From positions 11,883 to 75,882 of the forward strand of contig NZ_JACHGT010000025.1 of assembly GCF_014202425.1 (NCBI RefSeq): a stretch of DNA of 64,000 nucleotides. Reading direction: 5' to 3'. Below are positions 33,074 through 41,739 of this stretch, piece after piece; position 1 is the first letter of the stretch; each line of letters begins with the position of its first letter. The notes under the pieces were generated by a model. It saw only the letters and a program-made list of their open reading frames with translations, was not told the DNA's origin and did not search any database. Both the position numbers and the translations under genes were made by a program. Source of the stretch: Phytomonospora endophytica (GTDB lineage: Bacteria > Actinomycetota > Actinomycetes > Mycobacteriales > Micromonosporaceae).

Positions 33074-33240
33074 GAGTAGGAGCCTACGGGTTCACCGTCC
33101 GCAGTTGCGGCAGCGATCTCCGTGACGGGTGTCGGGCGGCCTGAACCCTTGGACGTTCGGTCGCCCGGATCCGTACGCGCCGGTTCGATCCGTCACGGGC
33201 CGTTTCCGATCTTGCTTCGTGGCCGGGGCGGACCATCCGT

Positions 33241-35364
33241 TCAGTCGCCCGGGCCGGTCACGGGCCGTTCGTCCCTGCCGTCGGTGTCGGGGGTCTTCTC
33301 GGGATCGGACTTCGACACCCGGTAGGTGTCGCGTCCCGCGGCCTTCGCGGCGTACAGGGCCTCGTCGGCCGAGGCGAGGACGTCGGCGCCGGACTCGCCG
33401 TGGTCGGGGAAGATCGCGATACCCATGGAGATGGTCACCGGGACGGTCCGGGCGGTGCCGTCGGCGCTCGGCGGCAGGGGGAAGGGATCGCGGCGGATGG
33501 CCTCGCCGAGTCGCCGGGCGACGGGGATGGCGCCGTAGCGGTCGGTCTCGGGGAGCAGGACGACGAACTCCTCGCCGCCGTAGCGGAACGCGAAGTCGAC
33601 CTCGCGTATCTGGGCGGTGATGCGGGAGGCGAGTTCGATGAGCACCTGGTCGCCGACGGGGTGACCGTAGGTGTCGTTGACGTCCTTGAAGCGGTCGAGG
33701 TCGATGGCGATGACGGCGGTGCGGCGGCCGAAGCGGTGGGCGCGCTCGACCTCCTTGTCCATGGTGACCTTGAGGTAGCGGTAGTTCCACAGGCCGGTGA
33801 GCGGGTCGGTGAGGGAGAGACGCTGGGCCTCCTCGTGCAGCAGGACGTTCTCGACGGCGACGGCGGCCTGCCCGGCGAAGGTGCGCAGGGTGGACAGGTC
33901 GGTGTCGTCGAACTCGTCGAAGCCGAGGCGGTCGTAGAGGGCGAGGACGCCGACGGGCCGCGCGGTCTTGCCCGGTCCGCGCACGAGGGCGTCGGCTCCG
34001 GTGAAGGGCACCGCGATGTAGGTGTGGCAGTGGGGTTCCTGGGGCGCGAAGGCGGTCTCCTCGGTGACGCGGCCGCGTTGGGGTTCGCCTCCGGCGACGA
34101 TGCGGCCGAGGAGTCCCTCGCCGACACGGACGCGGATGCCGCCGGCCGCGCGGGGGTCGCCGGCGATGACTCCGGCGTGGCAGCGGGCGACGAGCGTGGC
34201 GGGCGTGGTCGTCGCGTCCTCTTCGTCGTCGACGAGGAGGATCGCGCCCGACTGGGCGCCGGTGGCGGTCATGGCGGTGCTGAGGATGACTTCGAGGATG
34301 CGGTCGAGGTCGTGTGTGGAGGAGAGGGTGTCGCCGAGGAGGCCGAGGTTGCCGCGCAGTTGGTCGCGGCTGGCGGTGAGGGCCTGGACGTAGCCCTGCA
34401 TCTCGCGGGTCATGCGGTTGAAGTTCGTGGCCAGGGCGGCGACCTCGTCACTGCCGCGGACCGGGACGCGGGCTTCGAGGTCACCGGCGGCGACGCGGTC
34501 GGCGGCGGCGGCGAGTTCGGTGACCGGGCGGGTCGTCGAGCGGGCCAGCCACCAGGCGACGCCGACGGCGGCGAACCCCGCGACGGCCACGGAGAGGAGC
34601 AGCAGCGGGTAGAGGCCGGTGGGGAGGTTCTTGTCGGTGCTCAGCGCGAGGTCGAGGGGCTGGCCGCCGTCGGCGGACACGACGCGGACGAGGCCGCCGT
34701 CGTCGGTGTCCTCGAAGCGGCCGGAGCTCAGGCCGCGAGCCGTGGCGGCGACCGACGTGGCCTCGTCGGCGGGGAGGCTCGACAGGGGCGCGTCACCGTC
34801 GGCGCCGATGACGGTGACGCCGCAGCCCGACACGGCGGCGAGGCTGTCGACGAGCCCGGCGTCGACGGCGACTCCCGCGCGGACGGTGCCGATGGCGCGG
34901 CCGTCGCTGTCGTAGAGGGAGATGTGCGCCGACAGGGCCGCGACCGACTCGCCGCCCGAAGCGCCGGCGCCCGTGCCGGTGGTGACGGTGGTCGTGTCGG
35001 CGCAGTCGGTCCAGGTGTGCACGCGAGCACCGGCGTCGGCGACGGCGGTGCCGCCCGCGTCGGTGACGGTGACGGCCTCGGCGAGGCCGCGGCGGACGAG
35101 CGCCCCGGCGTACTCGGTGGCGCGGGGGGCGTCGAGGGCGCCCGACTCGGTGGCGATCAGGCCGAGCGTCTCGGCGGTGCCGGACAGGCGGGTGCAGAGG
35201 GAGTCGACGGCGGTGTGCAGGGCGGCGGCGCCGTATTCGAGGCGTTCCTCGGCCCGGCTCTGGCCGACGGCGGTGACGATGACGCCGACGAAGAGGGCGC
35301 CGAGGAGGACCGGTCCCAGCACGACGGCGAGGAACGCGGCCGTGAGCCGGGCGCGCAAGGTCAT
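33241..35364 (-). CDS. Membrane-bound diguanylate cyclase (sensor-HAMP-GAF-GGDEF)
   Basis: A 707-aa protein: helix 1 (about 7-30), extracytoplasmic Cache-like sensor (35-250), helix 2 (about 252-272), HAMP (VAWWLARSTTRPVTELAAAA), GAF (about 345-520) and GGDEF. The active site reads GGEEF (596-600), a functional variant, and the inhibitory I-site REVD lies at 587-590 with the normal 5-residue spacing. It should make c-di-GMP under product inhibition in response to an external signal. It sits between 5-FCL and galU, interrupting their usual adjacency, with 167 bp before galU. Confidence 0.9.
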   Translation of the reverse strand: MTLRARLTAAFLAVVLGPVLLGALFVGVIVTAVGQSRAEERLEYGAAALHTAVDSLCTRLSGTAETLGLIATESGALDAPRATEYAGALVRRGLAEAVTVTDAGGTAVADAGARVHTWTDCADTTTVTTGTGAGASGGESVAALSAHISLYDSDGRAIGTVRAGVAVDAGLVDSLAAVSGCGVTVIGADGDAPLSSLPADEATSVAATARGLSSGRFEDTDDGGLVRVVSADGGQPLDLALSTDKNLPTGLYPLLLLSVAVAGFAAVGVAWWLARSTTRPVTELAAAADRVAAGDLEARVPVRGSDEVAALATNFNRMTREMQGYVQALTASRDQLRGNLGLLGDTLSSTHDLDRILEVILSTAMTATGAQSGAILLVDDEEDATTTPATLVARCHAGVIAGDPRAAGGIRVRVGEGLLGRIVAGGEPQRGRVTEETAFAPQEPHCHTYIAVPFTGADALVRGPGKTARPVGVLALYDRLGFDEFDDTDLSTLRTFAGQAAVAVENVLLHEEAQRLSLTDPLTGLWNYRYLKVTMDKEVERAHRFGRRTAVIAIDLDRFKDVNDTYGHPVGDQVLIELASRITAQIREVDFAFRYGGEEFVVLLPETDRYGAIPVARRLGEAIRRDPFPLPPSADGTARTVPVTISMGIAIFPDHGESGADVLASADEALYAAKAAGRDTYRVSKSDPEKTPDTDGRDERPVTGPGD

Positions 35365-35580
35365 GATGTCGAGGTCACCTCAGCTCTGCGTGTCAGGGTC
35401 CGCCGGGGCATCGCGAGCGAGTCCGCGTGCTCGCAGACCGACACCGTCCGCGCACACGGGCCACAGTCGGCGCGAAGCAATGTAACCATCGGTCCGCCTT
35501 GCCAGCACACCACGTTTGGACAACGATTGACCACCGCGCCGGGCTACGCGCGGCTTGTGTCCCCGGAAAGGTGAAATGCG

Positions 35581-36168
35581 TTGGGATCAGTGGAGAAATC
35601 GGAAAAGACGGCACTAAGGTCGCGTTTCCTCGCCGGGCGACGGGCACTGTCCACAAAGGATCGCATGGCCGCCGACGAGGCGATCCGCGCCGTCCTCGCC
35701 GCGACCCTGCCGGTGCTCGCCGAGCCCGGCTCGACCGTCGCGGCCTACGTCCCGATGGCCGGTGAGCCCGGCGGCGACGGGCTGCCCGATTTCCTGACCG
35801 CGCTCGGTCACCGCGTCCTGCTGCCGGTCTTCCGCGCGGACTTCGACCTCGACTGGATCGCCTACACCGGCGTGCTTTCCGCCGGTGCCCTGCGCGGACT
35901 GCGCGAACCCGCCGGCACCGGAAGCCGCGAAGCCGTCACCGAGGCCGCCGTACTACTGGTGCCCGCCCTGGCCGTCGGCGCCGACGGCACCCGCCTCGGC
36001 CGCGGCGGCGGCAGCTACGACCGGGCACTGGCCCGCGTCGCACCGTCCACACCGGTCATCGCGCTCCTCGACGACGGCGAGTTCGTCGACGAGGTGCCCG
36101 GCGAGGACCACGACAGGGGTGTGACGGGGATCATCACACCGAGGGGCTGGTACGCGACACCGGGGTGA
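35581..36168 (+). CDS. 5-formyltetrahydrofolate cyclo-ligase
   Basis: A 195-aa enzyme converting 5-formyl-THF to 5,10-methenyl-THF with ATP. Signatures: LRSRFLAGRRALS, VAAYVPMAGEPGGDGL, and the ATP loop LGRGGGSYDRALA. The start is uncertain: TTG at 35581 (with AAAGG at 9 bp) or GTG at 35590. Conserved gene beside galU and ruc. Confidence 0.9.
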   Translation: MGSVEKSEKTALRSRFLAGRRALSTKDRMAADEAIRAVLAATLPVLAEPGSTVAAYVPMAGEPGGDGLPDFLTALGHRVLLPVFRADFDLDWIAYTGVLSAGALRGLREPAGTGSREAVTEAAVLLVPALAVGADGTRLGRGGGSYDRALARVAPSTPVIALLDDGEFVDEVPGEDHDRGVTGIITPRGWYATPG

Positions 36169-36223
36169 TGCGGCGGTTCTCACCGCCGCCCCGGCTGGAC
36201 GATCCGGGCCGTTCACTGCACAA

Positions 36224-36250
36224 TTAGCACTTGGCGAAGCTGAGTGCTAA
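36224..36250 (+). promoter_or_regulatory. CIRCE element (HrcA operator)
   Basis: TTAGCACTT-N9-GAGTGCTAA at 36224-36250 matches the CIRCE consensus TTAGCACTC-N9-GAGTGCTAA with one mismatch. It ends 22 bp before the ruc start codon. HrcA binding here would place ruc in the heat-shock regulon. Confidence 0.92.
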
Positions 36251-36272
36251 AGCTGCTGACCGGAGGAACGAC

Positions 36273-36596
36273 GTGCCTACGTACCAATACGCCTGCACCA
36301 AGTGCGGCAACGAGCTGGAGGCGGCGCAGAAGTTCACCGACGAGCCGCTCAAGGAGTGCCCCTCGTGCTCGGGTGACCTGCGCAAGGTCTTCTCGGCCGT
36401 GGGCGTGGTGTTCAAGGGCAGTGGCTTCTACCGGACCGACAACCGGACCGGGTCGTCCAAGGAGTCGTCGAAGAGCACCTCGGCGACCGAGACGAAGTCG
36501 AGCTCGGACGCGGGCTCCGCCACGGGCTCCTCGCCGAAGAGCGAGTCGAAGCCCGCCGAGTCGAAGCCGAAGGCCAAGGCCGACAGCAAGGCCTAG
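36273..36596 (+). CDS. ruc: FmdB-type zinc-ribbon protein, probable redox-regulated chaperone
   Basis: A 107-aa protein: an N-terminal zinc ribbon (PTYQYACTKCG and ECPSCSG, Cys8, 11, 29, 32) and a long Ser/Lys/Ala-rich tail expected to be disordered. The layout, locus and CIRCE control match M. tuberculosis Rv0991c (Ruc), a chaperone activated when its zinc cysteines are oxidised. The GTG start is placed by GGAGG at 36262-36266; reading further upstream would enter the CIRCE element. Ends at a terminator. Confidence 0.85.
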   Translation: MPTYQYACTKCGNELEAAQKFTDEPLKECPSCSGDLRKVFSAVGVVFKGSGFYRTDNRTGSSKESSKSTSATETKSSSDAGSATGSSPKSESKPAESKPKAKADSKA

Positions 36597-36614
36597 CGCT
36601 CGCCGCGAGTTCGC

Positions 36615-36642
36615 ACCGCACCGCCCTTTCGGGCGGTGCGGT
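36615..36642. terminator. Bidirectional terminator
   Basis: A 12-bp perfect stem ACCGCACCGCCC (36615-36626) with its complement at 36631-36642, TTTC loop and TTTC after it; between the convergent ruc and GNAT genes. Confidence 0.85.
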
Positions 36643-36650
36643 TTCGCGTG

Positions 36651-37265
36651 TCAGGTCTCGGGGACCAACACCGACGGCAGATGAGAGCGCCACGTCCAGC
36701 CCATCGCCGTGTACAGGTCGCGGCCGACGTCGGTCGCGACGAGGACGCCGGTGCGCGCGCCCAGTTCCGACGCGCGCGTCGTCAGGGCGCCCACGGCGAC
36801 GCGGCCGAGGCCGCGACGGCGGTGGGCGGGGTCGGTCTCGACACGGTCGATGACGGCGGAGCCGGTCTCCACGGCGATGTGCGCGTGGGCGGCGGTCGTG
36901 CCGTCGGCGGCCTCGATGACGGACCGCAGGACCGGGCCGTCGACGATGCGCAGTGTGTAGCCGGGCGGGGGCTCGGTCTTCTCCCGCTTGAGTTCGATCG
37001 ACATCAGGTGCCCGGGCGGGCCGTGGGTCCAGCCGGGCATCGGCGGGAGTTCACCGGCCGTCTTGATCCACGCGCCCGGCCCGGCGGGCACGGCGGCGAG
37101 ACGCTCGCGGTCGTAGGTGTGGAAGACGTGCCGGACGCGGTGGCCGACGTCGCCGACCTCCACGCGGACGCCGCCGGGAATCGCGATCGGCGCGGGCGTG
37201 GCGCGCGACAGCGCCCAGCCCGACACCCAGGCTTCGACGAGTTCGGGGAGGGGAAGCGCGGTCAT
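36651..37265 (-). CDS. GNAT N-acetyltransferase
   Basis: A 204-aa protein. The C-terminal half is a GNAT domain (AVIDRVETDPAHRRRGLGRV, acetyl-CoA binding); the N-terminal half (about 1-100) carries VGHRVRHVFHTYDRERLA and is less recognisable, a layout seen in several actinobacterial two-part GNATs. The substrate is unknown. Single gene ending at the shared terminator. Confidence 0.85.
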   Translation of the reverse strand: MTALPLPELVEAWVSGWALSRATPAPIAIPGGVRVEVGDVGHRVRHVFHTYDRERLAAVPAGPGAWIKTAGELPPMPGWTHGPPGHLMSIELKREKTEPPPGYTLRIVDGPVLRSVIEAADGTTAAHAHIAVETGSAVIDRVETDPAHRRRGLGRVAVGALTTRASELGARTGVLVATDVGRDLYTAMGWTWRSHLPSVLVPET

Positions 37266-37330
37266 GACGCCAGGCTAGGACGACGGCGGTGGGGACACGG
37301 GGGTGGCGAGACGGGGATCACGGCACCGCC

Positions 37331-38947
37331 CTACCTCCCGGCCCCCGCAGGCGTGCCCACGGCCTCCACCTCCATTTCCCTTCCCTTGAACGCCGCCCGC
37401 ATCCGACGGTCGTGGCTCACCAGCACCACCCCGCCCGGGTAGCCCTCCAGTGCCGCCTCCAGCTCGTCGGCGAGCGCCGGCGTGAGGTGGTTGGTCGGTT
37501 CGTCCAGCAGCAGCAGTCCGGCGGGCTCGCCCAGCAGCCGGGCCAGTTCCAGCCGTCGTCGTTGCCCGGTGGACAGCACCCGCACCTCACGCGGCAGGTC
37601 CGCCGGCCGGAACAGCCCGAGCGCCAGCAGTTCGTCGGCGTACTCCTCGGGCGGCCCGGGGCGCCCGGCGGCGTAGGCGGCCAGGAGCGAGCCACGGCCC
37701 TCGTCGTCGGCGTCCTCCTGGCGCAGGAACCCGACGCGGCCGCGCACCAGCGCCTCACCCGCGTCGGGTGCCAGTTCACCGGCGAGGACGCGCAGAAGCG
37801 TGGTCTTGCCCGACCCGTTGGGTCCGGTGACCAGCAGCCGGTCGCCGGGGGCGATGGTCAGCTCGCCGTCGAGGCGCAGCCGCCCGTCGACGCGCACGTC
37901 GCGCAGTTCGGCGGCGGCGCCTTCGCCGCCGCCGAACCGGCCCGTGAAGCTCAGCGGCTCGGGCGGCGCCTCGACGGGCGACGTGGTCAGGCGGTGCACC
38001 CGTTCCTTGGCGTCGCGGATCCGGCTCATCGCCCCGTGCGCCCGCGATCGCGCCCGGAAGGCCCCGGCGCCGCTGAACGAGGCCGGTGCCTTGCGCGGGA
38101 TCACGGCCAGGCGCCCGGCGTTGGCGTCGACCAGGGCGAGCCTGCGGGCGAGCTCGTCGCGCCAGTCGCGGTGTTCGCGCAGGCGGCGGGCCCGCTCGGC
38201 GGCCTTGGCGGCGAGGTATCCGGCGTAGCCGTCGCCGTAGCGCCGGACGGTGCGGGCGTCGTGGTCCACCTCCAGGATGGTCGAGGTGACGCGGTCCAGG
38301 AAGGCCCGGTCGTGGGTGACGGCGACGACGGTCCCCCGGTGGCGGCCCAGGTGTTCCTCCAGCCAGGCGACGGCCTTGTCGTCGAGGCCGTTGGTGGGTT
38401 CGTCGAGGAGCAGCAGTTCCGGGTTCGCCGCGAGGGTCGCGGCGAGGGCCAGCCGCCGGCGTTGCCCGCCGGAGAGCGTGCCGAGCCGCCTGTCGCGGTC
38501 GAGTCCGCCCTGGCCGAGGCCGTGAAGGGCGATGTCGACGCGGGTGTCGGCGTTGTACCCGTCGACGGCATCGAAGGCCGACTGCAGCTCGGCGTAGGCG
38601 GCGAGGTCGGCGGGGGTGTCGAGGTGTTGCTCGGCCTCGCGCAGGCGCCGTCGCAGCTCGCGGACGTCGGCGAGGGCGAGGTCGACGGCATCGCCGACGG
38701 TGGCCGTCTCCGGCAGCCCGAGGGTCTGCGCGAGGTGCCCGACGCCGCCGGGCGCGGAGACGGTGACGGTGCCGTTGTCGGGCGTCTCGCGTCCGGCCAT
38801 CAGGCGCAGCAGGGTCGACTTGCCGGAGCCGTTGTCGCCGACGACGCCGACCTTCTCGCCGGGCTTGACCGCGAGGGTCACCTGGTCGAGGACCAGGGTG
38901 TCGCCGTAGCGCCTGGTGACTACGGACAGGGAAAGCCGGGTGTGCAC
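37331..38947 (-). CDS. ABC-F ATPase, ribosome-protection/antibiotic-resistance type
   Basis: A 538-aa protein with two fused nucleotide-binding domains and no membrane part. NBD1: GDNGSGKSTLLRL, LSGGQRRRLALA, LLLLDEPTNGLD. NBD2: GPNGSGKTTLLR, an unusual signature LSTGQRRRLELA, LLLLDEPTNHL. The linker between them (about 250-330, Arg-rich) is the ribosome-reaching element of ABC-F proteins. The arrangement resembles the macrolide/lincosamide/streptogramin protectors of producers. The GTG start has AGGAGG at about 7 bp and a leader of about 100 nt. The promoter is flanked by two operators. Confidence 0.88.
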   Translation of the reverse strand: MHTRLSLSVVTRRYGDTLVLDQVTLAVKPGEKVGVVGDNGSGKSTLLRLMAGRETPDNGTVTVSAPGGVGHLAQTLGLPETATVGDAVDLALADVRELRRRLREAEQHLDTPADLAAYAELQSAFDAVDGYNADTRVDIALHGLGQGGLDRDRRLGTLSGGQRRRLALAATLAANPELLLLDEPTNGLDDKAVAWLEEHLGRHRGTVVAVTHDRAFLDRVTSTILEVDHDARTVRRYGDGYAGYLAAKAAERARRLREHRDWRDELARRLALVDANAGRLAVIPRKAPASFSGAGAFRARSRAHGAMSRIRDAKERVHRLTTSPVEAPPEPLSFTGRFGGGEGAAAELRDVRVDGRLRLDGELTIAPGDRLLVTGPNGSGKTTLLRVLAGELAPDAGEALVRGRVGFLRQEDADDEGRGSLLAAYAAGRPGPPEEYADELLALGLFRPADLPREVRVLSTGQRRRLELARLLGEPAGLLLLDEPTNHLTPALADELEAALEGYPGGVVLVSHDRRMRAAFKGREMEVEAVGTPAGAGR

Positions 38948-39023
38948 GGTTCGCCTCCTGGTGTTGTCGCGGATCGGGTCGGTGACGTGGCCTGGAACGG
39001 TCAGTGCGAACTCCTCGCCTTAG

Positions 39024-39095
39024 ACGAGACGTATCGTCTCGTTCGATGAACACGACGATAGACCATCCGGCGTGTCTTGACAAGACGAATCGTCT
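39024..39095 (-). promoter_or_regulatory. ABC-F promoter flanked by two TetR-like operators
   Basis: On the minus strand TTGTCA (39083-39078), 17 bp, TATCGT (39060-39055). The palindrome AGACG-AAT-CGTCT (39083-39095) abuts the -35, and ACGAGACG-TAT-CGTCTCGT (39024-39042) lies just past the start site. The shared core AGACG-N3-CGTCT has centres 56 bp apart. No regulator gene is adjacent. Confidence 0.8.
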
Positions 39096-39119
39096 CGTCT
39101 CGTGATTCGGCTACGGCAA

Positions 39120-39149
39120 CGCCCCGGCCGCGCGTGCGCGACCGGGGCG
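39120..39149 (-). terminator. Terminator of the small acidic gene
   Basis: CGCCCCGGCCGC (39120-39131) pairs with GCGACCGGGGCG (39138-39149) with one wobble and a 6-nt loop, 20 bp beyond the stop at 39170. Confidence 0.65.
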
Positions 39150-39169
39150 GAAAGTCGTCCGGTCCCCCG

Positions 39170-39334
39170 CTACTCCCAGTGCGGCGGCCGCTCGTCGAGC
39201 AGCCGGCGGTCGTCCTCGCTCACCGTGCTCCGGCGCTCGCCCCAGCCGGCATCGGTGTCGTCGCGGGTCTGGTCGGGAAGGATGTCGAGTCCACCGTCGT
39301 CGGACAGGTCGATCTCGCGCTCGTCATCGGTCAC
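39170..39334 (-). CDS. Small acidic conserved protein (54 aa)
   Basis: A 54-aa strongly acidic protein starting VTDDEREIDLSDDGG and ending DRRLLDERPPHWE. A C terminus of the form RPPHW(D/E) recurs in small actinobacterial proteins of unknown function. The GTG at 39334 has GGAG at 6 bp. No membrane or metal-binding elements. Divergent from the gene at 39464. Confidence 0.7.
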   Translation of the reverse strand: MTDDEREIDLSDDGGLDILPDQTRDDTDAGWGERRSTVSEDDRRLLDERPPHWE

Positions 39335-39463
39335 GTCGTTCTCCAAGCCTGCGGGCCGATATCGCCGAGGGAAGCCTACGACGCGGCACCTCTCACCGAC
39401 ACGGTCAACGGCCCACTGTGTCCGGTTGAACAGGAGTCGCGGGCGTGTACCAAACTGGCGCCC

Positions 39464-40474
39464 ATGAGCACCAACGCCGACCTGGCCCACCAGCTGCTCG
39501 TCACGCTGTGCCACCGCTACGCCTTCGGCGACGTGCGGGCACTGCTGCCGGCCCTCGACCTGTCGGGGCCGAAATTGGCCCGCCTGCGCCGGCTGTGCCT
39601 GTTCGGTCAGCGCCTGGCCGATCTCGACGCCGAGGACTTCGACATGGAGGGCCTGGAAGGCGCGGCGCCCGACCTGCGCGCGCTCATCGCGCGGGCGAAG
39701 CGCTGCCGCATGCCGCAGGAGCCCGGCGAGGCCGACCGGGGCGCACTGCGCACGATGCGCCCGGCCTTCGGGCTGCTCCTGGAGGTCTTCGAGGCGCGGT
39801 GGCGCCGCGGGGACATGGCCGGACTGGTCAGTTGCGCGCACATCATGTCGGAGTACCTGCCGCTGCTGGTGTGGGAATCGGTGTGGGGCCACGCCGCCGA
39901 CCCGGCGCTGCTCCCCGCGACCGTCGACGTCATGGGCTCGCGCTTCGGCGACCGGCAGGCGCAGGAGGAGCGCCGCTGCGACCACAACCGCACCGACGCC
40001 GGCGCGACCCAGCGCGCACTGAAGGTCGCCTCGGGCCCGGGCGAGGGCTGGCGCGCCTACCTCGACCGGCAGCACAGCAACGTCTCACACGCCCTCGCGG
40101 TGTGCGCGGCCCGCTGCCGGCAGCGCTGCGGGGTCGTCAACTGCCTGGAGAAGCCCGTGCAGGAGTCCCTGGAGGACCGGTGCTCGGTGGCGCTCGCCTT
40201 CGGCGACAGCGCCCTGATCCGGCTGCGGCACGCCGCCCCCGTCGGGCACGGCTTCGGCGTCCCCTCCCGCGAGGAGGTCAGCGAGGTGTGGGCCCGCAGC
40301 CGGGAGGCCATCGCCAAGCGCGGGGACATCGGCGCCGCCGTGGCCGCCGACGACGGGTACTGCCTGCCCGGCCTGCCGAGCCTCTTCTCGGCGATCGCCG
40401 GCGTGCCCCTGGAGCCCGACACGCTGCTGCGCGATGTCGCCGAACTGGCCGTGCGGACCCTCAGCGAGCGGTGA
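39464..40474 (+). CDS. Hypothetical helical protein (336 aa)
   Basis: An all-helical soluble protein I cannot name. Notable elements: HQLLVTLCHRYAFGDVRALL near the N terminus, MRPAFGLLLEVFEARWRRGD, CAHIMSEYLPLLVWESVWG and a Cys-rich segment CAARCRQRCGVVNC at about 232-245. The Cys/His content suggests possible metal binding. No ribosome site is evident before the ATG. Precedes the methyltransferase gene by 51 bp and could be cotranscribed. Confidence 0.65.
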   Translation: MSTNADLAHQLLVTLCHRYAFGDVRALLPALDLSGPKLARLRRLCLFGQRLADLDAEDFDMEGLEGAAPDLRALIARAKRCRMPQEPGEADRGALRTMRPAFGLLLEVFEARWRRGDMAGLVSCAHIMSEYLPLLVWESVWGHAADPALLPATVDVMGSRFGDRQAQEERRCDHNRTDAGATQRALKVASGPGEGWRAYLDRQHSNVSHALAVCAARCRQRCGVVNCLEKPVQESLEDRCSVALAFGDSALIRLRHAAPVGHGFGVPSREEVSEVWARSREAIAKRGDIGAAVAADDGYCLPGLPSLFSAIAGVPLEPDTLLRDVAELAVRTLSER

Positions 40475-40525
40475 CACCGGCGACACCGGGCGGGCCGCAC
40501 GCCGGCGGCGTGGAAGGATTTCGGG

Positions 40526-41656
40526 GTGGATGCCGAGCTGAACGACGCCCTCGCCGAACTGCGCGACCTGCTACTCGACGGTGAGCGGCTGGTCTCCGCG
40601 AGCGCCGGGGGCCGCCGCAAGGGCCAGGAGGCGCCCGAACCGACGAGGATCCGGCCGGTGACCGTCAAGGGCCGCGAGCTGCTCCAGCTGGAGACGGCCG
40701 ACGCCGCCGGGCGCCCGATCGTGCGCAACGTCGAGGCCACCGCCGTCGAGGAACTGCTGGCCAGGCCCTACGCGAACTGGCACGTGGTCACCACTGACGC
40801 GACCGTCGCGGTCCGCATCACCAAGAAGGGCAAGGCCTTCGTGCACCGCACCGCCGAAGGCGGCGAGCGTGTCACCTCGCACGACCGCGTGAAGTCGCAT
40901 CTGCTGGCGCCCGACGACCCGCTGTTCGCGGCGGTCGGCGCCGACGCGGCCAAGCGGCGGCAGGTCGACCGTTTCCTGACCCTGGTGGACGGGAAACTCG
41001 GCACGGACGGGGCGCCGCTGCACGTGGTCGACTTCGGCTGCGGGAACGCGTACCTGACCTTCGCCGCCTACAAGTACCTCTCGGGCGTCCGCGAACTGGA
41101 CGTGACGGTGACCGGGGTGGAGATCCGCGAGGAGCAGCGGGTCCACAACAACGCCGTCGCCGAGAAGCTGGGCTACGCCGCCGGGATGCACTTCGTCGCC
41201 GACACCGCCGCCGAGGCCGACCTGCCCGGCGCCGACATCGTGCTGGCCCTGCACGCCTGCGACACCGCGACCGACGAGGCCATCGCGCGGGGCGTGCGCC
41301 TGAAGGCCGCGCACATCTTCGCCGCGCCCTGCTGCCACCACGACATCGCCGAGCAGCTCAAGGGAGCCGAGGCCCCGGGACCCTACGGCGCGCTGGTCGC
41401 CGACGGGATCCTGCGGGAGCGCTTCGCCGACACCCTCACCGACGCGTTGCGGGCGCTGCTGCTGCGGTCGCTGGGCTACGAGGTCGAGGTCTCGGAGTTC
41501 ATCGCCTCGCAGCACACACCGCGCAACTCGATGATCTGGGCGCGCCCGGCGCGGACACCGGCGGCGCTGCGGACGGCCGCGCGCGTCGAGTACGACACCC
41601 TCGTCGAGCAGTGGGGCGTGCGGCCGAAGCTGGCCGAACTGCTCGAAACGGCCTGA
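40526..41656 (+). CDS. SAM-dependent methyltransferase (Methyltransf_32-like)
   Basis: A 376-aa protein. The C-terminal half is a class I methyltransferase: VDFGCGNAYLTFAAYKYL (motif I), LALHACDTATDEA, then the conserved FAAPCCHHD element typical of the Methyltransf_32 group, whose members modify RNA or are uncharacterised. The N-terminal 130 residues form a separate domain that may bind the substrate (RIRPVTVKGRELLQLE). GTG start with GGAAGGA upstream. Confidence 0.82.
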   Translation: MDAELNDALAELRDLLLDGERLVSASAGGRRKGQEAPEPTRIRPVTVKGRELLQLETADAAGRPIVRNVEATAVEELLARPYANWHVVTTDATVAVRITKKGKAFVHRTAEGGERVTSHDRVKSHLLAPDDPLFAAVGADAAKRRQVDRFLTLVDGKLGTDGAPLHVVDFGCGNAYLTFAAYKYLSGVRELDVTVTGVEIREEQRVHNNAVAEKLGYAAGMHFVADTAAEADLPGADIVLALHACDTATDEAIARGVRLKAAHIFAAPCCHHDIAEQLKGAEAPGPYGALVADGILRERFADTLTDALRALLLRSLGYEVEVSEFIASQHTPRNSMIWARPARTPAALRTAARVEYDTLVEQWGVRPKLAELLETA

Positions 41657-41739
41657 GCCCTCCCGTTTCGGCACGAGTCCTCCCGCCCGGCCGTAGCATC
41701 CGAACGGGGGACGCCACCGGCGCGTCCGGAGGGGGAGCC

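Noticed and set aside
39046-39105. 19-codon plus-strand peptide in the ABC-F control region
   Set aside because: No ribosome site, and it lies across operator and promoter elements on the opposite strand; it is not a leader peptide of the ABC-F gene.
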